From Micromonospora costi (lineage in GTDB: Bacteria; Actinomycetota; Actinomycetes; Mycobacteriales; Micromonosporaceae), in contig NZ_RBAN01000003.1 in assembly GCF_003626655.1 (NCBI RefSeq), forward strand, positions 248,001 through 312,000: a stretch of 64,000 bases of DNA, written 5' to 3'. Every line of letters starts with the position of its first letter. The stretch's first letter is position 1. A program made the position numbers and the translations under genes. A model generated the notes under the pieces. The model was not told the origin of the DNA. It worked only from the letters and a program-made list of their open reading frames with translations, and did no database searches. Of the stretch, positions 43,345-55,675 are shown piece by piece.

Positions 43345-43752
43345 TCAGCCGCCGGGGCAGCCCCGGCCGCCGCTCACCGGGACGCAGTGGCCGACCGGCG
43401 GGACCGGCTCCTGGTGAGCCGGGGTGTGACCGATCAGGGGACCGGTCGCCGTGCTGCCGGCCAGCGCGACCGCGAGGTAGAGCAGCGCCGTCCCACCGAG
43501 CGCCCAGGCGAAGTGCCGCCACCAGAGGCGCTCCTCGGCGAGCCGGGCCACCAGCAGCCCGACCAGCGGCAACGCGGCGCCCAGCAGGAGCCCGGCGGTC
43601 AGCAGGGCGTCGGTGGTCGCGCCGAACGCCCGCGCGGCCTCGCGCGTCGGCGTGTACGGCGTGGCCGCCCGCCGCATCAGCCCGACCGCCAGCAGGAACG
43701 GCACGCCGTAGAGCCAGGCGAAGAAGAGCCCGCCGAGGCCGAGCCGCTTCAC
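43345..43752 (-). CDS. Small membrane protein of unknown function
   Basis: A 135-residue protein with three hydrophobic segments (about 5-24, 48-68 and 80-97) and a Cys-containing tail (H-C-V...R-G-C-P). Start GTG at 43752 overlaps the stop of the upstream small membrane gene (GTGA). The pair forms a two-gene operon. No family recognised. Confidence 0.65.
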   Translation of the reverse strand: MKRLGLGGLFFAWLYGVPFLLAVGLMRRAATPYTPTREAARAFGATTDALLTAGLLLGAALPLVGLLVARLAEERLWWRHFAWALGGTALLYLAVALAGSTATGPLIGHTPAHQEPVPPVGHCVPVSGGRGCPGG

Positions 43753-44099
43753 GACCGGCCGCCCAGGTAGACGCCGGCCGCCGTGGCGGCGACCGCGACG
43801 GTGACCGCCACGGACAGGGTGCCGGCCAGGACGGCCGACGCGACCCGGCGGACGACCACGGCGTTCACCACCGCGGTGACGACCAGCATCCCGGCGAGCA
43901 CCGGCGCACCCCAGACCAGCCCCGCGAGGGCCAGCGACTCGGCCGGGGTGAGGCAGCTGAACAGCGCCGAGCAGTCCCGCGGCGGCGGGTCGGGCACGCT
44001 CATCGTGCCCACGACCACCGCCGCGATCGCCGTCGCGTACCACCCCGACGCGACGGCCAGGCTGCGCCCGTACCGCCCGCCCGACCCCGTCCGATCCAT
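43749..44099 (-). CDS. Small three-helix membrane protein
   Basis: A 116-residue protein with helices at about 18-36, 54-78 and 85-110, and two Cys in the first external loop (D-C-S-A-L-F-S-C) that could form a disulfide. The ATG at 44099 is chosen over the more upstream GTG because the upstream extension is uncharged coding noise. Coupled to the next membrane gene by a 4-bp overlap. Function unknown. Confidence 0.65.
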   Translation of the reverse strand: MDRTGSGGRYGRSLAVASGWYATAIAAVVVGTMSVPDPPPRDCSALFSCLTPAESLALAGLVWGAPVLAGMLVVTAVVNAVVVRRVASAVLAGTLSVAVTVAVAATAAGVYLGGRS

Positions 44100-44354
44100 G
44101 GCGCCGATCCTGCCGACGGCCGGCCCACCGCGCATCGGTACCCGTACTCAGTCCTGCCGTAGCAGGTGGGAACCGTGCACGCAGCGCATTCCGAACTTCT
44201 GGCATCTTCTGTGAAACGGACCACCCGGCGGAGGCGGAAATGCCTGAGGGATCCGTACGGCGTAGCCTTGGAGGTCCCGCACGGGCTCGTGATAACGGGC
44301 CCGCCGGGCACCGCGTGCCACACCACACCCGCGTGAAAGAGGCGATTACCGGCC

Positions 44355-48095
<3,741 letters not shown>

Positions 48096-48115
48096 CCTGA
48101 CCGCACCGTCGTACG

Positions 48116-48150
48116 CCGGGGCAGGGCCGTCGAGGACGGCCCTGCCCCGG
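48116..48150 (+). terminator. Terminator of kgd
   Basis: Perfect 16-bp stem (48116-48131 with 48135-48150) and 3-nt loop, about 20 bp after the kgd stop. One of the most stable hairpins in the window. Confidence 0.85.
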
Positions 48151-48209
48151 CCGCGTCGGTGGACAGACCCGCCCGGCGTCACGCCGGGCCCCGACACGAG
48201 GACGTACCG

Positions 48210-48389
48210 ATGTACTTCACCGACCGCGGCATCGAGGAGCTGGTCGAGCGCCGGGGCGACGAGCAGATCAGCATCGAGTGGCTGGCCGAGCGCCTGCGCG
48301 ACTTCGTCGACCTGAACCCGGAGTTCGAGACCCCCGTGGAGCGCTTCGCCACCTGGCTGGCCCGCCTGGACGACGAAGACGACGAGTAA
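48210..48389 (+). CDS. DUF6104 family small protein
   Basis: A 59-residue acidic protein starting M-Y-F-T-D-R-G-I-E-E-L and ending R-L-D-D-E-D-D-E, matching the conserved actinobacterial DUF6104 family found next to kgd, from memory. It is helical and cytosolic. The ATG at 48210 has a modest GAGGAC site. Strong neighbourhood conservation suggests a link to oxoglutarate metabolism, but no function is established. Confidence 0.75.
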   Translation: MYFTDRGIEELVERRGDEQISIEWLAERLRDFVDLNPEFETPVERFATWLARLDDEDDE

Positions 48390-48416
48390 CCCCCGGCCCC
48401 ACCCCACCCCGCCCCG

Positions 48417-48475
48417 GTGATCATGAAGTTATTGCCGCGACACGCCGGCGTCGAGGGCAATAACTTCATGATCAC
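48417..48475. repeat. Dispersed palindrome, GATCATGAAGTT family, copy 2
   Basis: 20-bp arms (48417-48436, 48456-48475) beginning GTGATCATGAAGTTATTGCC. The loop opens with GCGACACGCCG, the same as copy 1 at 20000-20054. The compensating change TT to TA in both arms keeps the stem paired, evidence of selection on structure or of replacement. It lies between DUF6104 and pta. Confidence 0.78.
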
Positions 48476-48560
48476 TGGGACTGGGGCTGGGGTCGGACGG
48501 CCCGGGTCGGTGCGACGAAGGTCTCGGGCAGTCGGTCACGCGATCTTCTAGGGTGGGATC

Positions 48561-50639
48561 GTGGCGCGGAGCGTGTATGTCACCAGCGTGGGGTCGGGCG
48601 GGGGCAAGTCCACCATCGCACTCGGGCTGGCCGAGCTGCTCTCCCGCCAGGTCGGGCGGATCGGCGTGTTCCGGCCGCTGATCGCCGGCACCGGCCCCGA
48701 CCCGATACTCGCCCTGCTCAGCGAGCGCTACCGGCTCGACCTGCCGCTGGACGACCTGGCCGGCGCGACCTACGCCGAGGCCACCACCCTGGTCGCCGAC
48801 GGCCGCCGGGAAGAGCTGATCTCCCGCATCGTCGAGCGGTACCGGGCGGTCGAACGGCACTGCCCGGCGGTCGTCGTGGTGGGAAGCGACTTCGACGACA
48901 CCGGCGACCCGGCCCGCCCTCGCGAACTCGCGTTCAACGCCCGGCTGGCCACCGAGTTCGGCAGCGTGGTGGTGCCCGTCGTGGACGGCTTCGGGCAGGA
49001 GCCGGCGGCCATCGCGGCGGCCGCCCGTGGCGCGTACCACGACCTCGCGGACCTCGGCGCCACCGTGCTGGCGGTGATCGCCAACCGGGTCCCCGGGCCG
49101 ATGACGCTGCCGGACCTGCCGGTTCCCGCGTACGCCATCCCGGAGGTCCCGAGCGTCTCCGCGCCGACGGTGGCCGAGGTGGCCGCGGCGCTCGACGCCA
49201 CCCTGCTGGCCGGCGACGACGCGGCGCTCGGCCGGGACGTGCTCGACTACGTGGTCGGCGCGGCGCAGGTGCCGATCCTGCTCGACCACCTGACCCCGGG
49301 CGCTTTGATGATCACCCCGGGCGACCGCGCCGACCTGCTCGTCGCGGCGAGCGCCGCGCACGTGGCCGGTCAGGTGTCGCTGGCGGGGCTCGTACTCACC
49401 CTCGGCGAGCAGCCGGACCCGCGCGTCATGCGGCTCGTGGAGAAGCTCAACACCGGCCTCGCCGTGCTCTCCGTACGCACCGACAGCTACGACACGGTCG
49501 CCGCGTCCAGCCGAATCGAGGGCCGGCCGAGCGCCGGCAACCCGCGCAAGGTCGAGGCGGCCCTCGGCGCGTTCGAGGCGCACGTGGACACCGCCGACCT
49601 GGCCGGCCGCCTGCGGGTCAGCCGTTCCACGCGGGTCACGCCGCTGATGTTCGAGAACGAGCTGATCGACCGGGCCCGCACCGCGCGGCGCCACGTGGTG
49701 CTGCCGGAGGGCGGTGAGGAGCGCATCCTGCGGGCGGCGGAGATCCTGCTGCGTCGGGGCGCCGCCGACCTGACCCTGCTCGGCCGGCCGGACGAGATCG
49801 CGCGGCGCGCCCGGGAGCTGGGCGTCGACCTCGGTGACGCACGGGTCGTCGACCCGGTCACCAGCGAGTGGCGGGACGGGTTCGCCGCCGAGTACGCCCG
49901 CCTGCGCGCGCACCGGGGCATCACCGAGGAGCTGGCGCACGACATCGTGGCGCAACCCAACTACTTCGGGACGCTGATGGTGCGGGCCGGGTACGCCGAC
50001 GGCATGGTGTCCGGAGCGACGCACACCACCGCCGCCACCATCCGGCCGGCCTTCGAGATCATCCGTACCCGGCCCGACGTCACCGTCGCGTCGAGCGTGT
50101 TCTTCATGCTGCTGGCCGACCGGGTGCTGGTGTACGGCGACTGCGCGGTGAACCGCGACCCCGACGCCACCCAGCTCGCCGACATCGCGATCTCGTCGGC
50201 GGGCACCGCGGCCCGGTTCGGCATCGAGCCGCGGGTGGCGATGCTGTCGTACTCGACCGGCAGCTCCGGCGCGGGCGCGGACGTGGAGAAGGTCGCGGCG
50301 GCCACCGCCCTGGTGCGGGAACGCCGGCCCGACCTGCTGGTCGAGGGCCCCATCCAGTACGACGCCGCGATCGACCCGGCGGTCGCCGCCACGAAGCTGC
50401 CGGGCAGCCCGGTCGCCGGCCGGGCGACCGTGTTCATCTTCCCGGACCTCAACACCGGCAACAACACGTACAAGGCGGTGCAGCGCTCGGCCGGCGCGGT
50501 GGCGGTGGGACCCGTCATGCAGGGGCTCCGCCGCCCGGTCAACGACCTGTCCCGGGGCGCCACCGTTCCCGACATCGTCAACACGGTGGCGATCACCGCG
50601 ATCCAGGCGGCCGCCGAGACGGCCGAGGAGGCCACATGA
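48561..50639 (+). CDS. pta: Phosphate acetyltransferase
   Basis: A 692-residue Pta that interconverts acetyl-CoA and acetyl phosphate. It has an N-terminal BioD-like P-loop domain (G-S-G-G-G-K-S, 12-18), a DRTGG domain (about 215-330) and the PTA_PTB catalytic domain (about 370-690) with V-V-L-P-E-G, V-S-G-A-T-H-T-T and F-P-D-L-N-T-G-N-N. Start is GTG. The stop overlaps the ackA ATG (ATGA). With ackA it makes acetate from acetyl-CoA under overflow conditions. Confidence 0.95.
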   Translation: MARSVYVTSVGSGGGKSTIALGLAELLSRQVGRIGVFRPLIAGTGPDPILALLSERYRLDLPLDDLAGATYAEATTLVADGRREELISRIVERYRAVERHCPAVVVVGSDFDDTGDPARPRELAFNARLATEFGSVVVPVVDGFGQEPAAIAAAARGAYHDLADLGATVLAVIANRVPGPMTLPDLPVPAYAIPEVPSVSAPTVAEVAAALDATLLAGDDAALGRDVLDYVVGAAQVPILLDHLTPGALMITPGDRADLLVAASAAHVAGQVSLAGLVLTLGEQPDPRVMRLVEKLNTGLAVLSVRTDSYDTVAASSRIEGRPSAGNPRKVEAALGAFEAHVDTADLAGRLRVSRSTRVTPLMFENELIDRARTARRHVVLPEGGEERILRAAEILLRRGAADLTLLGRPDEIARRARELGVDLGDARVVDPVTSEWRDGFAAEYARLRAHRGITEELAHDIVAQPNYFGTLMVRAGYADGMVSGATHTTAATIRPAFEIIRTRPDVTVASSVFFMLLADRVLVYGDCAVNRDPDATQLADIAISSAGTAARFGIEPRVAMLSYSTGSSGAGADVEKVAAATALVRERRPDLLVEGPIQYDAAIDPAVAATKLPGSPVAGRATVFIFPDLNTGNNTYKAVQRSAGAVAVGPVMQGLRRPVNDLSRGATVPDIVNTVAITAIQAAAETAEEAT

Positions 50640-51754
50640 GCCGGGTGCTGGTGCTCAACTGCGGGTCGTCGTCGGTGAAGTACCGGCTCTACGACGGCGA
50701 CGACGTGCGCGCGAAGGGCACGGTCGAGCGCGTCGGCGAGCCGGGCGGCGGCCCGGCCGACCACGAGACCGCCGTACGACAGATCCTGGCCGACCTGGAC
50801 CTCACGGGCCTGACCGCGGTGGGGCACCGGGTGGTGCACGGCGGGAAGCGGTTCGGCGAACCGGTGCGGATCGACGACGGCGTGCTCGCCGCGATCCGCG
50901 ACCTGGTGCCGTTGGCGCCCCTGCACAACCCGCCGAACCTCGCGGGGATCGAGGTGGCCCGCCACGCGCTGCCGGACGTGCCCCAGGTGGCGGTGTTCGA
51001 CACGGCGTTCCACCGGACGCTGCCGGAGGCCGCCGCCACGTACGCGATCGACCGGGACACCGCCGAGCGGTACGGCATCCGTCGCTACGGCTTCCACGGC
51101 ACGTCGCACGCGTACGTCTCGCGGCGCACCGCGGAACTGCTGGACCGGCCGTACGACGAGACGAACACCATCACGCTGCACCTGGGCAACGGGGCGAGCG
51201 CCTGCGCGGTCGCCGGCGGCCGGAGCGTGGCCACCTCCATGGGCATGTCGCCGCTGGAGGGCCTCGTCATGGGCACGCGCAGCGGCGACATCGACCCGAC
51301 CGTCATCTTCCACCTGCGCCGCGAGGGCGGCCTCTCCGTGGACGACATCGACGACCTGCTCAACCACCGCAGCGGGCTGCTCGGGCTCACCGGCGCCAAC
51401 GACATGCGGGAGGTGCTCGACCGCCGTGACGCCGGGGACCCGGCGGCCGCGCTCGCCTTCGACGTCTACTGCCGGCGGATCACCGGCTACGTGGGGGCGT
51501 ACTACGCGCTGCTCGGCCGGGTCGACGCGGTCACCTTCACCGCTGGTGTGGGCGAGCACGCGGCCCCGGTCCGCGCCGCCGCCCTGGCCGGGCTGAACCG
51601 GCTCGGCATCGCCGTGGACCCGGAGCGCAACGCCGGGAAGGGCGACCGGGTCATCTCACCGGACGGGGCCGAGGTCGCGGTCTGCGTGATCGCCACCGAC
51701 GAGGAACGCGAGATCGCCCGCGCGGCCCGGCAGGTGGTTGCCCGCACGAGCTGA
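50636..51754 (+). CDS. ackA: Acetate kinase
   Basis: A 372-residue ASKHA-fold kinase (acetyl phosphate + ADP to acetate + ATP). Motifs: N-C-G-S-S-S-V-K-Y at 9-17, H-R-V-V-H-G-G (about 63-69), F-D-T-A-F-H (about 121-126), R-R-Y-G-F-H-G-T-S-H, H-L-G-N-G-A-S and G-I-G-E-H variant G-V-G-E-H near the C-terminus. Directly coupled to pta. Somewhat shorter than the usual roughly 400 residues but all catalytic motifs remain. Confidence 0.95.
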   Translation: MSRVLVLNCGSSSVKYRLYDGDDVRAKGTVERVGEPGGGPADHETAVRQILADLDLTGLTAVGHRVVHGGKRFGEPVRIDDGVLAAIRDLVPLAPLHNPPNLAGIEVARHALPDVPQVAVFDTAFHRTLPEAAATYAIDRDTAERYGIRRYGFHGTSHAYVSRRTAELLDRPYDETNTITLHLGNGASACAVAGGRSVATSMGMSPLEGLVMGTRSGDIDPTVIFHLRREGGLSVDDIDDLLNHRSGLLGLTGANDMREVLDRRDAGDPAAALAFDVYCRRITGYVGAYYALLGRVDAVTFTAGVGEHAAPVRAAALAGLNRLGIAVDPERNAGKGDRVISPDGAEVAVCVIATDEEREIARAARQVVARTS

Positions 51755-51853
51755 CCGGCACGCCCCCGCAGCCGGCGGCCGCGAGGCGCGGAGCGGTGCG
51801 CCCGATCCAACGGTGCGGCCGCTTCAGCGGTCTGCCCGGCCGGGGGCTTCCGG

Positions 51854-52450
51854 TCAGCGACGCCGGGCGCGCAGCCGCCGGGCGCGGACGCTGCGGCGGG
51901 GCCGGTCGCGGCCCGGCCCACGTGGCGGCAGGCACCGCGCCGACGGGCCGTCCGGCAGGTACGCCGAGGCGAGAAGGACCCCGCCCACGCCGGCCACCAC
52001 GAGACCGAACGGCAGGCCGCCCCAGGCGTTGAGGACGAAGACCGAGTCGTCGGTGGTGCCGTTCTCCGTCACGAACTCGTCCGGCCGGTCCGGGTCCACC
52101 CACAGGGTCATCGTGCGGGGTGGCTCCTCCGTGCACCCGCCGGCCGAGCCGCACAGGATCCGCTTCGAGTACGCCACGCCGGCGTGGTCGTACCACACCC
52201 GGACCGTGTCGGTGCCGCCGCCGCGCCCCACGGTGTCCCGCCGCCGGCCCACGACGGCCTGGACGGGCACCCCCTCCGCCCGCAACCGCTCCGCCTTGGT
52301 GTGCAGGTGCCACTTGTATCCGGCGATGCCTGTCGCGTACGACAGCCCGGCGAGCAGCACCACCAGGCCGAGCAGGGCCGACGCCGGTCGGGCGGGCCGC
52401 CGGCGGAGAGCCGCCCGGAGGCGGCTGCCGCCGTCAGCGGCCTCAGCCAA
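51854..52450 (-). CDS. DUF3592-like membrane protein
   Basis: A 198-residue protein with two transmembrane segments (about 24-42 and 143-165) that bracket an extracytoplasmic beta-rich domain with G-V-P-V-Q-A-V-V, R-V-W-Y-D, Y-S-K-R-I and V-D-P-D-R-P-D, the DUF3592 pattern. No ATG or GTG fits; the TTG at 52450, which overlaps the end of the upstream small gene, is the best start. The Arg-rich tail is cytoplasmic. Function unknown. Confidence 0.6.
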   Translation of the reverse strand: MAEAADGGSRLRAALRRRPARPASALLGLVVLLAGLSYATGIAGYKWHLHTKAERLRAEGVPVQAVVGRRRDTVGRGGGTDTVRVWYDHAGVAYSKRILCGSAGGCTEEPPRTMTLWVDPDRPDEFVTENGTTDDSVFVLNAWGGLPFGLVVAGVGGVLLASAYLPDGPSARCLPPRGPGRDRPRRSVRARRLRARRR

Positions 52451-52616
52451 CCGCGAGCCAGACCGCCAGCGTGAGCAGGACGGCGGCGACCACGGCCGCA
52501 CCGACGATCATCGGCAGCCGGCTGCCGGTGACGGCCGCCGCCTGCGGCTCGGGGCTGGCGGCGAAGGCGCGGAAAGCCTCGGTGTTGCCGCTGGGGTCGG
52601 TGTAGTTCTCAGGCAT
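52443..52616 (-). CDS. Small single-pass membrane protein
   Basis: A 57-residue protein with a hydrophilic N-terminus (M-P-E-N-Y-T-D-P-S-G-N-T-E-A-F) and one C-terminal transmembrane helix (about 35-55), a tail-anchored topology. It overlaps the DUF3592 gene by 8 bp, so both probably act together. No family recognised. AGGGT lies upstream of the ATG. Confidence 0.55.
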   Translation of the reverse strand: MPENYTDPSGNTEAFRAFAASPEPQAAAVTGSRLPMIVGAAVVAAVLLTLAVWLAVG

Positions 52617-52779
52617 GCCGGTGACCCTAGCGAAGCCTGTCCACGCGGGCCGTCCCGCGACGCCGTCGCCGGCCGAACCCGGCGTGCTCCGGGGACGGTT
52701 CCGGCCGCAGGGTGGATCCGGTGGGAACCGGATGGTGGGCCGATCGGCGCCGGCGGGCACCTACCGTGGAGCCGTGGGG

Positions 52780-53655
52780 GTGAGGCGGCTCGTGGCCGTG
52801 CTGGTGACGGCGCTGCTCGCGGGCTGCGCGCCGGCCACCGCCGTGACCGGGGCGCCGGCCCGCCAGGCACCCGAGGGGCCGTACGCCGTCGGCGTGCGTA
52901 CGTTCACCCTCGACCCCGGGTCGGCGCGGCCCCTGCCGGTGACCGTCTGGTACCCGGCGCAGGGTGGTGCGGTGGCCGTCGGACGGTTCCCGGTGGTCGT
53001 CTACAGCCACGGGCTGGACAGCCTGCCCGACCTGCACGCCGGGCTCACCGTCCGCTGGGCCGCCGCGGGCTTCGTGGTGGCCGCGCCGGCCTTCCCGCAC
53101 ACCCGGCGCGGCGCGGCCCGCTTCAGCCGAGCCGACGTACGCCACCAGCCGGCCGACGGTTGGCGGCTCATCCGGCACCTGGTCCGCCTCGACGGGCGCC
53201 GGGGCGACCCGCTCGCCGGGCACCTCGACGTGGCCCGGTTCGCGGCGGCGGGCCACTCGGCGGGCGGGTTCACCACCGCCGGCATGTTCACCTCGGGACA
53301 CTCGCCCCGGTTGCGGGCCGGTGTGGTGATCGCCGGCGGTGGCCTCGCCGGCAGCTTCGCGGGCCCGCCCGCCCCGCTGCTGTTCGTCCACGGCACGGCC
53401 GACCCGGTGGTGCCGCTGTCGGTGGGACGGGCGGCGTACCAGCGGGCACCCGGCCCGAAGGCGTTCCTCAGCATGCTCGGGCAGGGCCACGGCGAGTACC
53501 TGACCCCGGGCCGGCCGGGCTTCGCCCAGGTCCTCGCCACCACCACCGACTTCCTCCGCTGGACGCTCTACGGCGACCAGGAGGCCGCCCACCGCCTCCC
53601 CACCGACGCCATTTCCCCCACCCTGACCCACTACGAGTCCAACCCCACCCCGTAG
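52780..53655 (+). CDS. Alpha/beta-hydrolase lipoprotein, copy 1
   Basis: A 291-residue secreted lipoprotein (lipobox L-L-A-G-C at 12-16 of the GTG-started form). The hydrolase fold has a P-V-T-V-W-Y-P-A first motif, the nucleophile Ser in G-H-S-A-G-G, a H-G-T-A-D-P-V-V acid region and catalytic His in G-Q-G-H-G-E-Y. It resembles PAF-acetylhydrolase/chlorophyllase-like dienelactone hydrolases. GTG at 52780 has GGAG eight bases upstream. A paralogue lies 1 kb downstream (54680-55648). Confidence 0.8.
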   Translation: MRRLVAVLVTALLAGCAPATAVTGAPARQAPEGPYAVGVRTFTLDPGSARPLPVTVWYPAQGGAVAVGRFPVVVYSHGLDSLPDLHAGLTVRWAAAGFVVAAPAFPHTRRGAARFSRADVRHQPADGWRLIRHLVRLDGRRGDPLAGHLDVARFAAAGHSAGGFTTAGMFTSGHSPRLRAGVVIAGGGLAGSFAGPPAPLLFVHGTADPVVPLSVGRAAYQRAPGPKAFLSMLGQGHGEYLTPGRPGFAQVLATTTDFLRWTLYGDQEAAHRLPTDAISPTLTHYESNPTP

Positions 53656-53690
53656 CTCCCTCCCGCCACCCTCGCCCCGCCCCTCATCTC

Positions 53691-53765
53691 GTCGATCATG
53701 CACATGTGGTGCCCGATCCGCCCTGTCTCGCCACTTTTGCGGGGCACCACAACTGCATGATCGAC
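53691..53765. repeat. Imperfect palindrome related to the GATCATG family, copy 3
   Basis: Arms starting TCGATCATGCACATGTGGTG and its near-complement (ends ACTGCATGATCGA) pair with only two mismatches around a loop of about 28 nt. It shares the outer GATCATG...CATGATC with copies 1 and 2 but has a different inner stem. Sits between two plus-strand genes. Confidence 0.6.
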
Positions 53766-53850
53766 GGGGGCGGGCGGGGGGCGGGCGGGGGGGCGGGGCG
53801 GGCGGGGGGCGGGGCGGGCGGAGCGCAGGGGTGGGGTGGGGTGGGGTCGG
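53766..53850 (+). repeat. G-rich tract with quadruplex potential and GGGGT repeats
   Basis: About 55 bp consist almost only of G runs of 3-7 separated by single C, on the plus strand, followed by a run of GGGGT units (about 53828-53850). It ends 17 bp before the nucleotidyltransferase start. The sequence could form G-quadruplexes in mRNA or single-stranded DNA and would also be prone to slippage. Confidence 0.75.
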
Positions 53851-53867
53851 GTCGTTAGGGTCGGCGC

Positions 53868-54412
53868 GTGCGGGGGCTTGTGGAACGGCAGTTGGAGAGC
53901 ATCGACGAGGTTGTCGAGGTGGCCGGCGGCGCCGGGGTCGAGGTCTGGCTGCGGGGTGGCTGGGCGATGGACTTCCACCTCGGCCGCGTGACGCGTCCCC
54001 ACGTGGACGTCGACTGGTACTGCTGGCGGGCCGACGCGCCCCGGCTGGCCGCGCTCCTGACCGCGCGGGGCTGGCGACCCGATCCCCGGATGCCCGCCGA
54101 GGTGCAGCTCGACCTGTTCCGGGGCGAGGTCGAGGTGAGCTTCGCCTACCTCGCCCGCGACACGGCCCGGCGGGTCACGGTGGGCGCGGGCCCGTGGGCC
54201 GGTACGCCGCTGCCGGCCGGGATGCTCGACGCCCCGCCGGGCCGGATCGACCGGCGGAGCGCGCCGGTCATCTCGCTGACCGCCCAGATCGAGTTCAAGG
54301 AGATGTACCCGGTCTGGATGCCGGAGCGCCCCGCCGCCCCAAGGACGCCGACGACCTGTCCCGCCTGCGGGCCGCCCTCCCGACGGCCGAGAGCGCCGGC
54401 GGGCCGGCCTGA
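53868..54412 (+). pseudogene. Frameshifted nucleotidyltransferase (aminoglycoside adenylyltransferase-like)
   Basis: The first ~155 codons encode an AadA/MNT-like domain: W-L-R-G-G-W-A-M-D-F-H-L-G, then H-V-D-V-D-W-Y (nucleotidyltransferase GG...DxD pattern). In the same frame the tail becomes Pro/Arg-rich and runs to 54500. Switching frame near 54335-54345 restores a natural end R-R-P-K-D-A-D-D-L-S-R-L-R-A-A-L-P with stop at 54410-54412. A single-base indel in a C-rich run is therefore likely: real inactivation or a sequencing error. Start GTG at 53868. Confidence 0.65.
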
Positions 54413-54679
54413 CCCCGCACGACGGGAGGCGGGACGGCCCACGCGGCGATCACCGGGCGGCGCGCGGCGGGTCGCCGCCGGAGCGGAAGGGTCGCGGTGA
54501 GCGTGATGACTCTGCGGCATGGTGATGACGCAGAGGCGTACCGCTCGGAGGGAACAGGCTCCCGGACCGGGTCGCGGTAAGGCTCGCCGCGGCCGCGTCC
54601 GGCGCGCGCCGCGTGCACCCTCGGTCCGGCCGCCTCGGATCCCCGCCCCGCATCCGATCCGCGCGGCACAATCGGATTC

Positions 54680-55648
54680 ATGTCCCGTCGCCGTACCGCC
54701 GCGCTGCTCGCCACCACCCTGCTCACAGCGGGCCTGGCAGGCTGCTCGGGGCAGGCGCCGGCCGCCGACCGGCCGGACGTCCCGGCGGCCCCGGCCACGA
54801 GCGCCACGCCCGCTCCGCGGGTACCCGCCGGCACCGCGCCGGCGAGGAGCTTCGCGGTCGGCGTACGACAGCTGAAGCTGAACCGCGACGGCGACCGCCC
54901 CCTGCCGGTGACCGTCTGGTACCCGGCGGCCGGGCCGGCCGGCGGTGAGGCGGAGCGCTCCGCGCCCGCGGCGGACGGGCGGTTCCCGGTGGTCATGTTC
55001 AGCCACGGCCTGGGCGGCCGGCCGGACGACTACGCCGTGCTGCTCACCCGCTGGGCGGCGGCCGGCTTCGTGGTGGCCGCACCCACCTTCCCGCACACCT
55101 CGCGGGGCGCCGACGGCAACGTGCTGGACGTGCTCAACCAGCCGGCGGACGTGTCGTACGCGTTGACGCGGGTGCTCGCGCTCGACGGCGAGGACGGCGA
55201 CCCGCTGCGGGGCCGGCTCGCCACCGACCGCGTGGCGGCGGCGGGGCACTCGGCCGGCGGCGTGACCACGGTCGGGCTGTTCACGGCGGGCCGCGACGAC
55301 CGCCTCGACGCCGGCGTGGTCTTCGCCGGCACGTCCCTCGGTGTGGGCACGGCGTTCGCCGGCGCGGCCGCACCGCAGCTGTTCGTGCACGGCGAGCGGG
55401 ACGAGGTGGTCGACTACGCGGCGGGCCGGGCCGTGTACGACGCGGTGCCCTGGCCGAAGGCGATGCTCAGCCTCAGCAAGGGCGACCACGGGCGGGCGCT
55501 GCTCACCGACGGCGCCGCGCTGCGGGTGGTCTCCGACACCACTGTCGAGTTCCTCCGCTGGTCGCTGTACGGCGACGCGGCGGCCAAGCGGCGCATCCCC
55601 GCCGACGCCGCGCGGGACGGGCTGGCGACGCTCGACAACCACCTCTGA
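54680..55648 (+). CDS. Alpha/beta-hydrolase lipoprotein, copy 2
   Basis: A 322-residue secreted lipoprotein (lipobox L-A-G-C at about 19-22) of the same family as the upstream copy; F-S-H-G, G-H-S-A-G-G, F-V-H-G-E-R-D-E-V-V and K-G-D-H-G supply the oxyanion, Ser, Asp and His. The two paralogues share long identical blocks such as L-P-V-T-V-W-Y-P and R-W-A-A-A-G-F-V-V-A-A-P, so they are a local duplication. The ATG lacks a strong ribosome site. Substrate unknown, likely ester lipids. Confidence 0.8.
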   Translation: MSRRRTAALLATTLLTAGLAGCSGQAPAADRPDVPAAPATSATPAPRVPAGTAPARSFAVGVRQLKLNRDGDRPLPVTVWYPAAGPAGGEAERSAPAADGRFPVVMFSHGLGGRPDDYAVLLTRWAAAGFVVAAPTFPHTSRGADGNVLDVLNQPADVSYALTRVLALDGEDGDPLRGRLATDRVAAAGHSAGGVTTVGLFTAGRDDRLDAGVVFAGTSLGVGTAFAGAAAPQLFVHGERDEVVDYAAGRAVYDAVPWPKAMLSLSKGDHGRALLTDGAALRVVSDTTVEFLRWSLYGDAAAKRRIPADAARDGLATLDNHL

Positions 55649-55675
55649 GCCGCGCCGGACGCGGTCCCGGGTCGC

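Noticed and set aside
48429..50024. Antisense frame of about 530 codons over pta.
   Set aside because: No motif, low-complexity composition. pta carries all family signatures.
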